Of a stretch of 64,000 nucleotides of DNA, positions 13,229 through 26,851 are shown piece by piece. The first letter of the stretch is position 1. Every line of letters begins with the position of its first letter. Source of the stretch: Multifurca ochricompacta (Eukaryota; Basidiomycota; Agaricomycetes; Russulales; Russulaceae); the NCBI GenBank assembly GCA_022496185.1, contig WTXG01000007.1, positions 310,001 to 374,000 of the forward strand, read 5' to 3'. A program made the translations under genes and the position numbers. The notes under the pieces are model-generated. The model was given only the letters and a program-made list of their open reading frames with translations, made no database searches and was not told the DNA's origin.

Positions 13229-14675
13229 AATGAAAAGTGGTTATACTGGTCCCGTTGGGCGTGGTGTGAGGTGGTGTGAGAAAAAGTTAACTTCCGTCAA
13301 CGTTTCTGGGCCTTGTGAGTAGCTGAGAATGAGCTCAATACGGACATAACGGGGATTCAAGATTAGTTGAACTCACGCTGGCAAGAAGGCGGTGATAGAG
13401 ATGCTAAGACGTGTCTTCTTGGTCGCAGGCGCGCAAGGCGGCGTCGGCAGGGGACCATGGTATTTCGATTTCCGATAGACGGCCACGTGGATAAACTCCG
13501 TTCCGCCCGCCCCCGGAATGTGTGACCTGCTGTCTGCTGTCTTCTGTACATACATGTCTGCCTGATAGTCGAGGTTGCGAAGTCGCCTCACACAATGTTT
13601 AGACTGCACGCTAGTGTTCGGTTATCGCGTGCCGCATTCTAGCTCTTGGATAATGGCCAAGTAATCGATCTTTCTTTCCCATCATCAACGGCTAGGTAAC
13701 GGTGAGTCCGAACGCGTATGCTAGCAGTGATTTATGCTGAGTATTGCTAAATGACAGTACTAATAGTTTGCCCTCGGATGTCGACAATGGCGGACAACGC
13801 CTTCCGATGATGTGGTCATCTCTTGGAGGCCGGGACAACCGCCACTACGTTGATTGCGGTGGCTAGCTTCTATACTCCGTAATTACACAGATGCCGCAGT
13901 AGATGGACGTCGCTATGTTTGTAGGTGCGACAAAAAACATTGGCTTATCGAACGCCTCTCACGTCCATAGGCCGCGGTCAAGAAGCCTTTAACAGCGGCG
14001 AATGCGGACCACTGTCACGTCAGTGTCCGACCACAGTAGTGTACAGATGTTGCTGATCTGGCCAGGGCCTAGCGGTATGGGAATGGCACACCAGCCTTTT
14101 AAAAATGAAAATGTGCACTACAGATGCACATAATGTCCGAATGCTGACATTGTGTGTCAATTCAACATCGCACTAACGAGGATGGTAGGATCACTCACCG
14201 GGAACCGGGGTCACTAAGTAACCAGGAATGTGGTAGTGGCCTTGAGCATCAAATATCGGACAGGACAGAGAATGAATCTGATATCCTTATCCGATAGAGA
14301 AGAATGCTTAGTCATTCTACGGGTGTATGTGTATTTTATATTTATGTGTACATATTGTGATAGTGCTTTTTTAGCCTTTCGTTTCGCGTTTCGTGGTGGC
14401 GGTGCTTTTAGTTTAGTTTGGTGTTGATGTTGGCCAGCTGGCGTTGGTGGCGCACATTAATTATTTGACTTGACCTAATTCATCGTCCTTTGGACCGTTA
14501 CAGTGAGTAATACACGAGAATAAGCGTAATCTGCACCACATTCTAAACCAATATTTTCAGTATAAAAAGTGAGCGGGTTTACTTTTTACGACTACATTGA
14601 CATTTCCTCCCTCTCCTACTTCACCAACAACAAACACGTTTACATCTTCACATCCTTCTAGTGGCCGATCTTAAC
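13229..14675. other. Divergent intergenic region TIM9 / DAHP synthase
   Basis: About 1.45 kb. I see no convincing gene; minus-strand frames at 13363-13609 lack recognisable motifs. The right end carries a good core promoter for the DAHP synthase gene (separate entry). Confidence 0.55.
14548..14569 (+). promoter_or_regulatory. CCAAT and TATA-like elements of the DAHP synthase gene
   Basis: CCAAT at 14548-14552 and TATAAAAAG at 14561-14569, about 107-115 nt before the ATG, followed by a pyrimidine-rich leader. The spacing fits a fungal core promoter. Function is inferred from sequence only. Confidence 0.55.
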
Positions 14676-16087
<1,412 letters not shown>

Positions 16088-16381
16088 GGTGGCTGCTTCC
16101 CTTTGGACTGTATCTAACATGCACTCACAGACGCGTGTGTAGATTTACAATATTCCATCTCTCTTCATCGGCTTGTCCTTGTCACACATATATTAGAGCA
16201 CACTTGATCCATCATATTTGTCTTTAACCAACAACACTAATGATCTGTGCATCATCTTATCTTATCTGATTGTGTTTCTCTTTTCTCACGCAAGAATACG
16301 GATACGGTGACACTGACTGGGGACATTCAACCCCCTCTTCTAGTCCCCCATTTAGACTGCGAACAGCCGCTTCAATTAGAA

Positions 16382-16719
16382 ATGGGAAAGAGCGCCAAGG
16401 TTCGCAAGCGCATGGTACGCCCAGATCTAGACCTCCCCCCCCCGAATGTGGTGCTACACATCGCACGCAGAAAAAAACTACTAGCAGCGCTTCAGCAATT
16501 CTCACAACTCCACCGTTGAAACCCCCACCGGTTGCTGTGGCACCCGCAGTAAAGAAAAGGGCAACAGTCCTCAAAGGAAGGGCGAAGAAGCCGCGTTCGT
16601 CTGGCGCCAGGTCGGGGCCGGTACTAGGAGGTGCAGACTACGTGACCATCATGATGGGCAGTCGGCGGCGTGAGCGAGAAGAAGCTCAAAAGCTTCCTCG
16701 CGATTCGCCCATTGAATGA
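16382..16719 (+). CDS. Small basic conserved-looking protein, MGKSAK family, function unknown
   Basis: Two exons, 16382-16414 and 16471-16719, give 93 residues: a short basic start (MGKSAKVRKRM), a Thr/Ser/Pro linker, a Lys/Arg patch (KKRATVLKGRAKK) and a C-terminal block VLGGADYVTIMMGSRR followed by an acidic/basic helix. I recall similar short proteins in other basidiomycetes with the same start and the same GGADYV block, but no function. Basic composition suggests a nuclear or nucleolar role; this is inference. The intron is 56 nt, with donor GTACGC and acceptor CGCAG. It follows DAHP synthase on the same strand after 294 nt. Confidence 0.75.
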
Positions 16720-17306
16720 TGAACGGTAGGGAGTGAGCCAATATGCTACTATATATCGTACCTCAGGTATATACGCACCCGGTGCTTCTACACTACTACC
16801 GTTTTATGTACACCCCCGTGATGGGAAAGCCATTTCGCTGGTCTTCTCTAGTAGTTAGTTGTGGGGCAATTGCCCAGTTCAATATACTTTTCAAGTCAAT
16901 AGTGATTGTGAAGCAGCACTATAGGGTCAAACCGTACTGCCAGTACACATCCTCTCTGTACGGTTCGGGTTCTGATCAAATCCCGATCAGCTTGCGGCCA
17001 CCTGTTTTGTTCCAGGAACGGGGTTCAAGGTCGGCAGGCGTGCACTATTTTGACATGTCTACAGCAACGCTATGTACACAACCGACGTGTACTGTTACGA
17101 ACCCTAACACCTATCGATACAGAACTCAGAATGAATTGACATGCAGAAATCCTAAAATCACGTATAAAGCCCATGAAATTCCAAAATAAAGTGCCACGAT
17201 GTGAATGAATGGTGATTAAATCTGATCTTGTAAGCGAAAAAGAAAATAAGCGTGCGGATTACAGAAAAGAATGAAAAAAGGAGGGGTATCTTTTGGATGC
17301 CCGATA
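16720..17306. other. Convergent intergenic region
   Basis: 587 nt between the small basic protein gene (+) and the membrane protein gene (-). The open frame at 16743-17189 has no protein-like features. Expected to hold two 3' UTRs. Nothing else seen. Confidence 0.5.
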
Positions 17307-18912
17307 TCAGAATCGCGCAGGCTTGCTCCGCGTTCGTCCCCCTGCGTCGCGGGAAGGGGCGGAAGGTGCCCTCTTCCACGATGAAAAGCTGCTCATGGGC
17401 ACAGTAACAGTCATGTCTGCCTCTGGGACGGATGGCCCCCGTGAAGTCAGCGACACCTGGGAAAGACGTCCCAGGGGTGATAAGGGCACATCGGGTTCCT
17501 GATGATTCCCTTTCTGGCTTAGTGAGGGCGTGCTTGGGCTGAAGCACGAGACCAGGGGCGATGAAGGAACCGTCGATGTGGGTACGGAGGTCACTACAAC
17601 GGGCGACGCATTCGGGTAACCGCGGAGCGCCTCTACCTCAGCCTGTCGCTGGGATGCCACTTCGAGGAGCCCCGCAATGTCCAGGTCCACAAAAGAATGG
17701 GCGGCGCTTGAGCCAATGGTGGTACTTTTAGAACTGGCGTTCCGACTCGCACTGGACCGGCCCTTGCCCTTGCCAAACGCTACACCTGAAGGCATGAAGG
17801 GCGAAAACATAGACGACCTGGCGGAGGACAATATGGGCGATTTTGTAGACGTAGCCAAGAATCGTTCTGCCGGGTCCACAGAAAATCGGGAGTTCGGTAT
17901 TCCTAGAGGCGTTCGAGGAGGTTTTGGGGGCACAGGGAGACCGACTTCTGGACTGGAATCGTTGAATTGGCGTTGGTTTTTAACGGAGTCTTCAGTCAGC
18001 GAGGCACGTTTACGTCGTTCATGACGTATGAAGATAGAACCCAGAATGATGATGATGAGGACAACCGAAGCTGAAGGAACCGAAATGGCGATGATGGTAG
18101 AACTGGGGAGAGAAAATTAGCTTGCCATAGCTTGCCATCACAAATAAGGCGGACCTTGATAAACCTTGAACACTGGACTGTCCTGCTGGCGCGGCGGATC
18201 CTGCAGAACTGTCCAGGAGACAGGTGCTTGGGCTGGATGCACCACCTCCCACGGAGAGCAAATCTGAAACCTGACGATTTCCCTGACCGTCATCAAAGAT
18301 CATTGCTACATGGAATCCTCGTGCGACGCTCATGGTGTATGTAAATATGTCAACGCCTTGGGTGGCCCAGAATGATATCGTTTGGAGCGTAAATGATGGA
18401 CCCATTGGAATGAACGCTCTTATAGAGGGAGGGTGAGTCAGAGACGAGGTATTTCGGGAGATGCTGAACGGCAAGCACTGGGAGACGGAACTATCCACTA
18501 GTTGGAAAGTAGTTGGAGTTATTGTATCGTTGGATACACAAGAAGTGTCGTTGGAGGGTTGAATCTGAATAACATCCGAGACAAGTGCTGCGCTATTCCC
18601 TGCCGCGTCATCCAATGAAGCCATTAAAGCAACCCCTTCTGGAAGAGGTAAAAATGTGACATAGGATCCTGTACTTGTGGAATTATCCCATGTTGAATCA
18701 GGAACTGTGAAGGCGAGTGGTGTAGAATTGAAAGGAATGACTGTAAGAGTGAGAGGAAGGGAAGCTGGAGGTGAGCCCCCAGAAAACGAAACATTAAAAG
18801 GGCCGCATTGTTGTATGGGTGAGTATGAGACGAGGTGAAAGAGTGAAAGAACAGCCTGAGGAACAAACGCCAGAAAGCCTAAGATCCCAAGTAAAGAGAG
18901 TAGCATAGGCAA
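17307..18912 (-). CDS. Single-pass membrane protein with Ser/Thr-rich ectodomain, function unknown
   Basis: Two exons: 18912-18155 and 18102-17307. The N terminus (MPMLLSLLGILGFLAF) is a clear signal peptide. The ectodomain of about 220 residues is rich in Ser, Thr, Asn and Pro with many N-glycosylation sequons and paired Cys. A transmembrane helix spans the splice junction region (SVPSASVVLIIIILGSIF) followed by the stop-transfer signal RHERRKR. The cytosolic tail of about 230 residues is Ser/Pro-rich and disordered. This layout is common in agaricomycetes and has been likened to wall-stress sensors, but I recognise no named domain. Divergent from the E1-alpha gene; 298 nt separate the two starts. 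An ATG at 18906 is an alternative start. Confidence 0.8.
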
Positions 18913-19210
18913 GCAGATTTTAGAGATGTTCTGGTTCTAAGGACATAGAACTCCGGGATAAAAGAGAGGAGCATGATAAAATACACGGGGGCAGGGTAAG
19001 GGAATGGGTTCCCGGTAGATTTCATCTCATCGCATTGTTGTAAGATTTGGGTTTGGATTTGTTGGGGTGATTGGGTGAAGCGAAGCGAAGCATGTAAGCC
19101 GTCCACCGGCCCGGTTTATCCGTCTCTTTATGATTGATTCATGACCCGGCCGCCCGAGCTTGCGACAAGAAAGACAGCTAGTCTAGCTCTCTTCTCTTCT
19201 CTCTCTCCAG

Positions 19211-21074
19211 ATGATCCGTACACTTTTATCTCGTCATTCGTTCCCCATTTCTCGAATATTTCGCAAGCATATATCGACTACTATTTCCACTAATTCTTCA
19301 GAAAGCCTTGGTCTATTACCTACTTCACAGTCACCTATAACACCAAAGCCCCATTTCTTCAATGCGGTTTCTACAGATGGGAAACAGCTCCCTACATACA
19401 GGGTCATAGATGGCGTTGGAAATGTGATACCAGGCGCAGAGATACCAGAGGTATGTTTTGAGCTTCTTTTGAGACGACAATTTACCACAATACCAGCTTG
19501 ACCAACAACTGGCGCTGAGAATGTCGGTGCCAATCACTCGTCCATAAAACGTATTCCTAAAAGAAATCACAGATACAGAAACATGGTTCTCCTTCCCATT
19601 ATGGACAACTTGCTTTATAACATTCAGCGTCAGGGCAAGATATCTTTTTATGTATGCGCCTTCCCAATTATATCTTGTTTGATCCAATAAGTGACTTCTA
19701 AGTTAGATGACGGCTGTACGTGTAGCCCCCACATTCATGCGCACGGTAACTTACGGCGTGTCAGTACGGTGAAGAAGCAACGATTATTGGGACTGCGGCA
19801 GCACTCCTTCCTGATGATGAGTGCGTGACCCTCTTTTTAAACTCTATTTTTATGAAATGCATGTGGCTTGAACGCAGAGTACTTGGTAAGCTGAGAGAGG
19901 GCTCACTGACAGTTTTACGTACAATACTAACTTGCCAACAGGTCAATATCGGGAGTTAGGTGTATTACTATGGCGTGGATGGGGAATCGACGAAGCCATG
20001 GCACAGTGCTTTGGAAACGAACAGGATATGTCAGGAAAGGGACGACAGATGCCTGTGGTATATCCTTTTCCCGACTTGTGTCTCGCCCCTCTACTAAACG
20101 CAGCAATGAGCGTAGCACTGGGGTTCTCCTATGTATCATTTCCACACGATCTCATCTCCGCTGGCCACACAAATCCCACAAGCTGCCGGCGTTGCTTATG
20201 CGCTTCGACGCGATCCCGCGCGACGGAGTAAAAATTGTGCGGCAGTTTATTTTGGCGAGGGTGCAGCATCTGAGGGTGACTTCCACGCTGGAATGCTGTT
20301 CGCCTCTACTATTGCATCCCCGACCCTTTTTATTGCGCGCAATAATGGCTTTGCCATCTCGACGCCGTCCTCAGAGCAGTATTTTGGTGATGGGATAGCG
20401 GCCCGTGGCGCTGGCTACGGCATTGACACCATCCGCGTTGACGGAAACGACGTGTTGGCTGTGCTAAGTGCAGCCCGAGAAGCGCGTCGCCGATGTGTGG
20501 AGAGTGGTAGAGGAGTGCTTCTCGAGGCTATGACATATCGGTAAACCTTCCCCTTTCTCTCTTTTTCTTTGCCATTAATGCGATATTTGGCCCGGGGCGC
20601 ACAGCGTCGGCCATCACTCTACATCGGACGACTCATTCGCTTACCGTGCACGACAGGAGGTCGAAGATCGTACGCGCATCGATAACCCTATCGCTCGTTA
20701 TAGGCTCTTTCTCAAGAACTGCGGGTGGTGGTCCGACGCTGAGGAAGACGAGCTGAAGGGGTTACTTAAAACGGACGTCATGCGTGCATTCAAGCTTGCG
20801 GAAAGTTTGAAACGACATGAATTGAAAGAAGTTTTTTCTGACGTGTACGGTGGCGAGGAGCCCTGAACCTTGTGGGTGTCTTTCATTCTTTCACCCTGCT
20901 TCTAGCGTCTTGCGTTAGGCGAAATCTGATTTTAGCCCCTTGTTCTTACAGAAGGAACAACGAGAAGAATTCACACGGCTCCTCAAAAAATATGGGTCCA
21001 CGTGGGAGCCGTGGAAATCCGAGCTGAAGAAGTTCAAGGACAACGGGAATAGTCTCCTGAAACGCACAAAGTGA
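19211..21074 (+). CDS. BCKDHA: Branched-chain 2-oxoacid dehydrogenase E1 alpha subunit (apparent in-frame TGA at 20864)
   Basis: Thiamine-diphosphate subunit that decarboxylates the 2-oxoacids of Leu, Ile and Val in mitochondria. A basic, Ser-rich N terminus ([20 protein letters not shown]) fits import. Exons: 19211-19450, 19497-19522, 19573-19651, 19707-19715, 19765-19820, 19878-19885, 19942-20057, 20116-20540, 20605-20866. The 9-nt and 8-nt exons restore the conserved SFYMTAYGEEAT and VLGQYRE. Then [26 protein letters not shown], the cofactor motif [12 protein letters not shown] and RNNGFAIST. The frame hits TGA at 20864-20866, inside the conserved FSDVY...PWNL segment. One added base there would continue into the family C terminus ([16 protein letters not shown]) spliced at about 20947 and ending at 21074. 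See findings. Confidence 0.93.
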
Positions 21075-21677
21075 TCGACTGATGTGACGCCCTGTATATG
21101 TGGTCGGGGGGGGGCGAATCAATGGCACTGTACAGAACTCAGCGTACATTGTACCCCCCCTTCCCCCCGGCTTAAGTCTCAACCTCCCTCCAAACATTAT
21201 TACTTTGTGCGGATGGAGAGAGAGGTCTTATCGATGTCGGACCTGCGTTGGTCTAACTCTTTACCGCTGTCCTGGGTGTCTGGACACAGGTACAGAGACG
21301 CATGTATTATTTCCCAGAAAGACAGTATTGCCGGTGAGCAGCCCATGTAGCCAGGAGTCCAGGGGTTACCTGGGTAAGCAAAGATCGGTCAGCAGAAAAG
21401 ATTATCGCGGTGACGCGGTGACGTTAATCGACTGGTCAGGGCAGCCCTTGGATGAGTGACTTTCGCCCTACAACTTCTATGACGGTGATGGTGGATGAAC
21501 CCATTAAGGTCTCTGGGAGTTGCCCCTGAGAATCATATTGCAGGGACGGTTGATCCTTATGTGATGTGAGGTTGAAATACGGGCGCCGACGAGCATCGGA
21601 TCGCAATGAAATATAACATCGTTCAATCACATCAAGGAGATACTACGTACAATATTGCATGGTGATCTGTGGGAGGA
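21075..21677. other. Convergent intergenic region E1-alpha / SMC6
   Basis: About 600 nt between the conserved ends of two genes. A G-run lies at 21107-21114. The overlapping short frames here look like chance. Nothing else seen. Confidence 0.5.
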
Positions 21678-24600
21678 TTACGCTACCGAAGAGCCGCCCG
21701 CTAATGTACCCTGCCCACGCTCTGGGTCTGACATGCGGTGCACGCGAACGGTGGGGCCAACGTGGATGTTCTGCATATTCTGCGGGGTAATAAGTATGTA
21801 TTGCTTTCCATCGGAAGAATTTGCCGTGTCAATCTAAACGAGCTTTAGCTGGGTTGTGCTCCAGTGATCTGGGAAAGAAACTCATACCATCATCTTCATG
21901 CTAATACGGCGGTTCACGGCATCCATGAACACGTCAAACTCATCTGTTTCCTTGTGAGCTCTCAGATGCCCGCCCCCGTAGGTTCAGATGGCGTACCAAG
22001 GCAGCGAATTGGACTTCCTATGGATTCCCACATGGCTAAAAGTAGACAGATGGTCGCAAACGACTTTTCACCGCCACTGAGAGAACGTGGGTCCTTGTCC
22101 CGATTTCCACCTTGAGTACCGTTCAAATCATCAGTTTGGACCTAAGTGCAGTGTCGGTGGGTTGATGTTACGAAGAGTAGATCCGTTACTGTACCCTCAA
22201 CTGCAACGTGCCGTCGTGGTGATTGAAAAGAACCTTGCCAAAGTACCCCCGGTTTGATAGATGATACTGAAAGACGACCTTGCAGCGGAATGCAATATGA
22301 CGGCGGAAGTCGTGCCATTTTTCCAAACGAAGACGAAGTGATTGCTTGAGAGCCTGTTTTCACGTCAAGAAAAAGGCGATAATTACGTGAGGGGTTCATA
22401 TGCTTACCCTGTTCAGAGATGCCATGCTCTTAAGATCCTTTTGTGCCGTCTCGAGAGCAGCTCGCGCCTTGTTGACTTCAACCGCCATCTCCTCCACCGA
22501 TGCGCCTTGTCTGCCACTTGCCGATGAGCGCGTAGGTTTGAGAACCGGAATGCAACATACCGTTTCTCGCGCTCCTTCAAAGCAGCCTGGACAGATTCCA
22601 GGTTGCGCTGAACGACTTGAACCTTCCTAGGATTATGAACACGAGCACAATACTGCTCGGCCTCAGCAGTCCAGTTCTACAGGCCAAGAACGTGGATCAG
22701 TGCAACGCCAGCGTGAGCAGGAGTATCTTCCACTCGCCTCGAACTCCTGTTGGACGATGTTCAGCTGCTCCTTTGCGTCCCCGACCTTCTTTTCCTCTTC
22801 GAGGAGTTTTTTGGACCAGTGTTGCTGCTCATGCTGGGCGGCTAGTCGCTGTTCAGCAGCATGGGCAACTTGAGCCTGAAGATGGGGCTGAGCAACCCTG
22901 ATATGACGAAACGGGGTGCACACGCGTACCTGAGCCTCCTGTCGCCGGCCATCGAAGGCTTCAATTTGCTTCTTAACATCATTCAACTCTTTGAGTAGAG
23001 GTGCTTGCGCTTGGTCAATCACCGCTTTCTGCTCAGCGATACTCTTATACTGGGCCATAAGGGACTCCTTTTCGGTAATCATGTCCTACGCCAGGTGTCA
23101 ATCGGCCTTCAGAAGGGGACTGCGATGGCGAAACACGTACTCGCAGTGCCTCATCGAGCCCAGATACTTCGACGAGCACGCTATCATTGGCTTCGGTCTG
23201 AAGGGAGTCACGTGCGGCCCTTAATTCAGCGAGCTGGCGACGAAAATCTCGACATTGGCGCTTAGAGACATGTAAGACTAATAGGGCCAAGTGGAATTGG
23301 TTAGGATCATACGGTTCGATCTTCCTTCTCGCGTTGGGCTGTGTAAAGCGGTCACGTAGTTCGCTGAGCTGTGAAGTCAACGTTCGTATGTTTGCCTCTG
23401 CGGCCGCCGACTGTCCCTGCCAGTATCTGCATTCAAAGCAATAGATGAACTCGAACGGTAAACACTGAGATGGGATTTTTGAAGACAAACTGGAGCTGAG
23501 TCTCGGCGTCCTGGCCGGTGAATAACAGGTTCCTGGGATCACCCGCCCTCAGCGGTGGGATCGGCTGCGATTGTCCACCACCATCGCTGGAAATGTGGTA
23601 GGGTCATACGGGGTACATAATCAGGGAAGTTTCAATACAAACCCCCAGCGTTGCACGCGCCATAAGTCCGCAGTCAGGCATTGCCCACCTGCAGTAATGC
23701 CACTCAACAGCTCGTCGGCTGCCTTGCGTGTCGGAGCTAGAAGAGTACGCTCAATTTTGGCTTGGTTAATGAGTATTCGAAGAACGAAATCATCAGACAC
23801 CTGGAGGGTGAGTGACATCGAGAATCTGGTTATGATATGAGAAGAGCTTACATCGATTGCACGGAGGATGGTGGGGTACTGAGGCTCAGGTTCTCCGGAC
23901 CTGTAATTGAATAGGTCAACCTCCGACACAAAGACATTGGTGTTCGGGCTGGAGATGATTATAAATATATCCAATGACAAAACGAAGAGAAATGATGTAC
24001 GTACTTCCCACTCTCTTTCAATAATCTCTTCAACACAGGGAGGTCTCTCCCGTCAGTGACTACGAAGGATGCCATGTGGGCGCCAATGACATTCCTCAGT
24101 AAACTAGCCCAGGTATGATCTTTTACTTTCACATAGACGCCAAGAGGGCCAAGGGGTTTCTGGCCATGCCACCTCATTTTTCCAATACGCTCCAGGACGT
24201 TCTTGAGGTCGCGCCCATATGGTGCAAGCGTATTGTTTCGCTGCTCAATGCAACGTTGGATTTGCTCGTGTAAACCCATCACACTATTCCTCGCGTTGTG
24301 AATCTCCCGGTCGACTCGATCACCTTGTTCCTGCAATGTCTTGGCCTCCTCTTGCTTTTCACGGACCAGCGCTTCTGCTTCTTTTAGATTCGTCTCTGTC
24401 GCCTGGACGTCGACGGCTGCTTGCTGCAGGCGTTGGCTTAGTTCATCCTGCTTTGACTGCGAATATGCGGCGACTCTGGCTCTCTCAGCCTCCATTCGGC
24501 TTTCCAATCCCTGTATCGCTTTCTTGGTGCTTGTCAGGTTCTCACTGATCGAGCGTTCGTCGGTCTAGCAACATCGTGGGCTCTTAGTTAGGAAGTAAAA

Positions 24601-26332
24601 ACCTATTAGACACCCAAAATACCTTTAGATCACTAAGCTTCGCCCGATTGGCACGCATGGTTTCACCCAAAGTCCTCTTCTTTTCAATGAGGTGGTCGAT
24701 ATTGCCGAGGTTTTCATGCTCTCTTTCATGAACCTCAACAGCAGCGGTGGCGGCGGTGAATTTTCCCTGCATCCGCTGTGAGCTATTGTGCAGGTTATAT
24801 ATAAGACACACACATCAACTTCTTCCAAACTACGTTGGATCTTCGGGATGCGTTGCTCGAGCTTATGCACCTCAGTGGCTTTCTCCGTCACTTCCTACGA
24901 AAGACTCTACGTCAGTAACATGATTCAACAATCAGTCAGCGATAGACCTCCTGCTTAGCCGCCACATGAGCCCATGCCAGCTCTTTCTTAAGTTCATCGG
25001 CCTTATGTCTCTGCTCTCTGGCTTTCGATGCCTCCTCGAAGCGCGTTAGCACCTCCTTATAGTGTACTTGGAGATCCGGAATTGCTTCCTTCTTGCGTAG
25101 GAGCACTTTGGAAGTTTGGGAAATATTTTCGAGACATGTCTCATACTCTTCACTCAGCTGACTGAGTTGAGTACCGCGAAGGAAGAACTGGAGTCTGTGA
25201 GGCCAGGTCTGCGGGACAGAAAGACACCGTTCATACTTTGTATTTATCGGATGGGTGGGAGGAGCTCAGAAACTGCCTGGCTGCATCTAGATCGCATTAT
25301 CAGGTATCAGGATGAAAACAATTGAGCCCTCTAAATACCTTGCGTAAGGACGTTCATGGGGTTGTCGACTTGAATGTTCATGTGATCACAGATGGCGGAA
25401 AGCTCTTCACGCTTGGTCGAGATTAGCTTGCCGTCCTTGCTTTTAATCTTATACGACGACGCTCCTTCTTTGGTGAAACGACGAGTAATGACGATGCTGT
25501 GGCCATACAAATCGTGTTTATAAGCCTCTTCACCCTGATTTTTAAGGTGAATCGACACTTCAGCAGCACTAGCCCCGATGGCCTCCGTCACAAAAGTTGG
25601 CTAGATTGAATGAGAAAGGCACATACGGCTGACCTTCGCGGATGAACGCCTTGAGACCATTCCCGCGGCCAGTAGATGTGGCTTTTCCACCTAATGCAAC
25701 CGTGATTGCTGTGAGGACAGCACTTTTGCCACCTGTGCCACAACTTGGAGAGGATCACGCATTACCAACGAGCTCCACGTACTTCCGTTATGACCTATGA
25801 GAACGTCGATCACTCAAGTGATATTCCAAAATACATTGTATTACGCACCAATAATGAAGTTAATCTGAGGGCCGAATTTGAACGTAAGATACTTGTGACA
25901 CATGAACTGGTGCATCTCAATAGCTTCAATAATACCAAATTTTGCGACACCCTACCAAGTCAAGAATCAGGGCAGGCAAGTAGGATACGGAGTGAAGCCT
26001 ACCCCCTGATGTTTGTTTCTTTGGCGTATGGACTCACGAATGGACTCCTCATGCTCCTCCTCGAAGCGTTCCTGGGCACCTTCATCGTCTTCTGCATGGG
26101 TATCCCGTATCGCAGCAATATCATCATCGTCATCCACTCGTATATCATTTAAGATGTCGCTGTCGTCTCTTGCCTTGCCCTTTCCTTTTAACTTTGAGGA
26201 TTGATCGTTCCCAAGCTCGACTTGGCCTTCGATTTCAGTGACATTAAGTCGTGACCGCTTGGCATCAGAGGGGCTACCCAATCGGTCATCCTGATCATTG
26301 TCGCTATCTATTGCTGTTCGACGTTTCACCAT
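21678..26332 (-). CDS. SMC6: Structural maintenance of chromosomes protein 6 (SMC5/6 complex)
   Basis: ATPase arm of the SMC5/6 complex, which acts in recombinational repair and replication-fork stability. Acidic disordered N terminus (from MVKRRTAIDS; an ATG at 26341 is alternative), then GVAKFGIIEAIEMHQFMCH and PQINFIIG. The P-loop GHNGSGKSAV is assembled through a 12-nt exon at 25783-25794. Further: NPMNVLTQ, long coiled coil (25100-24000), hinge region with PLGVYVKVKD and NVIGAHMASFVVTD, second coiled coil (23550-22300), the ABC signature RSLSGGEKSFATICLL, Walker B region DEFDVFMDAVNRR, and the C terminus RMSDPERGQGTL before TAA at 21678. All these are diagnostic of SMC6 rather than SMC5. 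Many introns; I did not phase-check each one. Confidence 0.94.
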
Positions 26333-26341
26333 GAGTCTCAA

Positions 26342-26851
26342 AGGAGGTAATAACGGACGACGCGACGACGACTCTGAGGAGAGATCCTAAAATTCTCGCT
26401 CGTCGCGTCGCGTGCCTGTCCATCTGAATCTGAACAAACAAATATAACCAAATTTAGATTATGTCACATGACAGGGTACCTACCGAAGAAAACAAGAAAC
26501 AAAAAACAAAAAAAAGGGAGTAAATTGTTAAATAAAATTAAAAAGTAAGTGATGAATTAAAGTAAAGAAAAGAAAAGAAAAAAAAAAGGAGAGAGAGGGA
26601 AAGAGGAGAGTAGAGAGTAGAGGATAAGAAAGTAGAGGAGGGAAGAGTAAAAAATTTGCGTTGTCGCACTCGCTCGAGACCATCCGGGTCCTGAGCTCGG
26701 TTGCCTTGTCTCCCTCTCTCTCTTTCTCTCTCTCTTTCTTTATTCTCTTGTTTTGTCCACATCTCCTTTCTATTCATCTGCCTCTATATTTTCGAGGCGT
26801 TCACTCATTTTTATCACGCTCTTTCATTTGGTCGTCATTCGCTTAATCCCA
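26342..26851. other. Divergent promoter region SMC6 / membrane protein gene
   Basis: 510 nt. A purine-rich tract (about 26560-26655, GA/A-rich) is followed by a pyrimidine-rich tract (about 26700-26760, TCTCTCTT). The switch of strand bias in the middle fits a bidirectional promoter with the leader of the plus-strand gene on the right. No gene seen. Confidence 0.55.

Noticed and set aside
13363..13609. Overlapping minus-strand frames upstream of TIM9.
   Set aside because: No motif, no start context, and not needed for any neighbouring gene.
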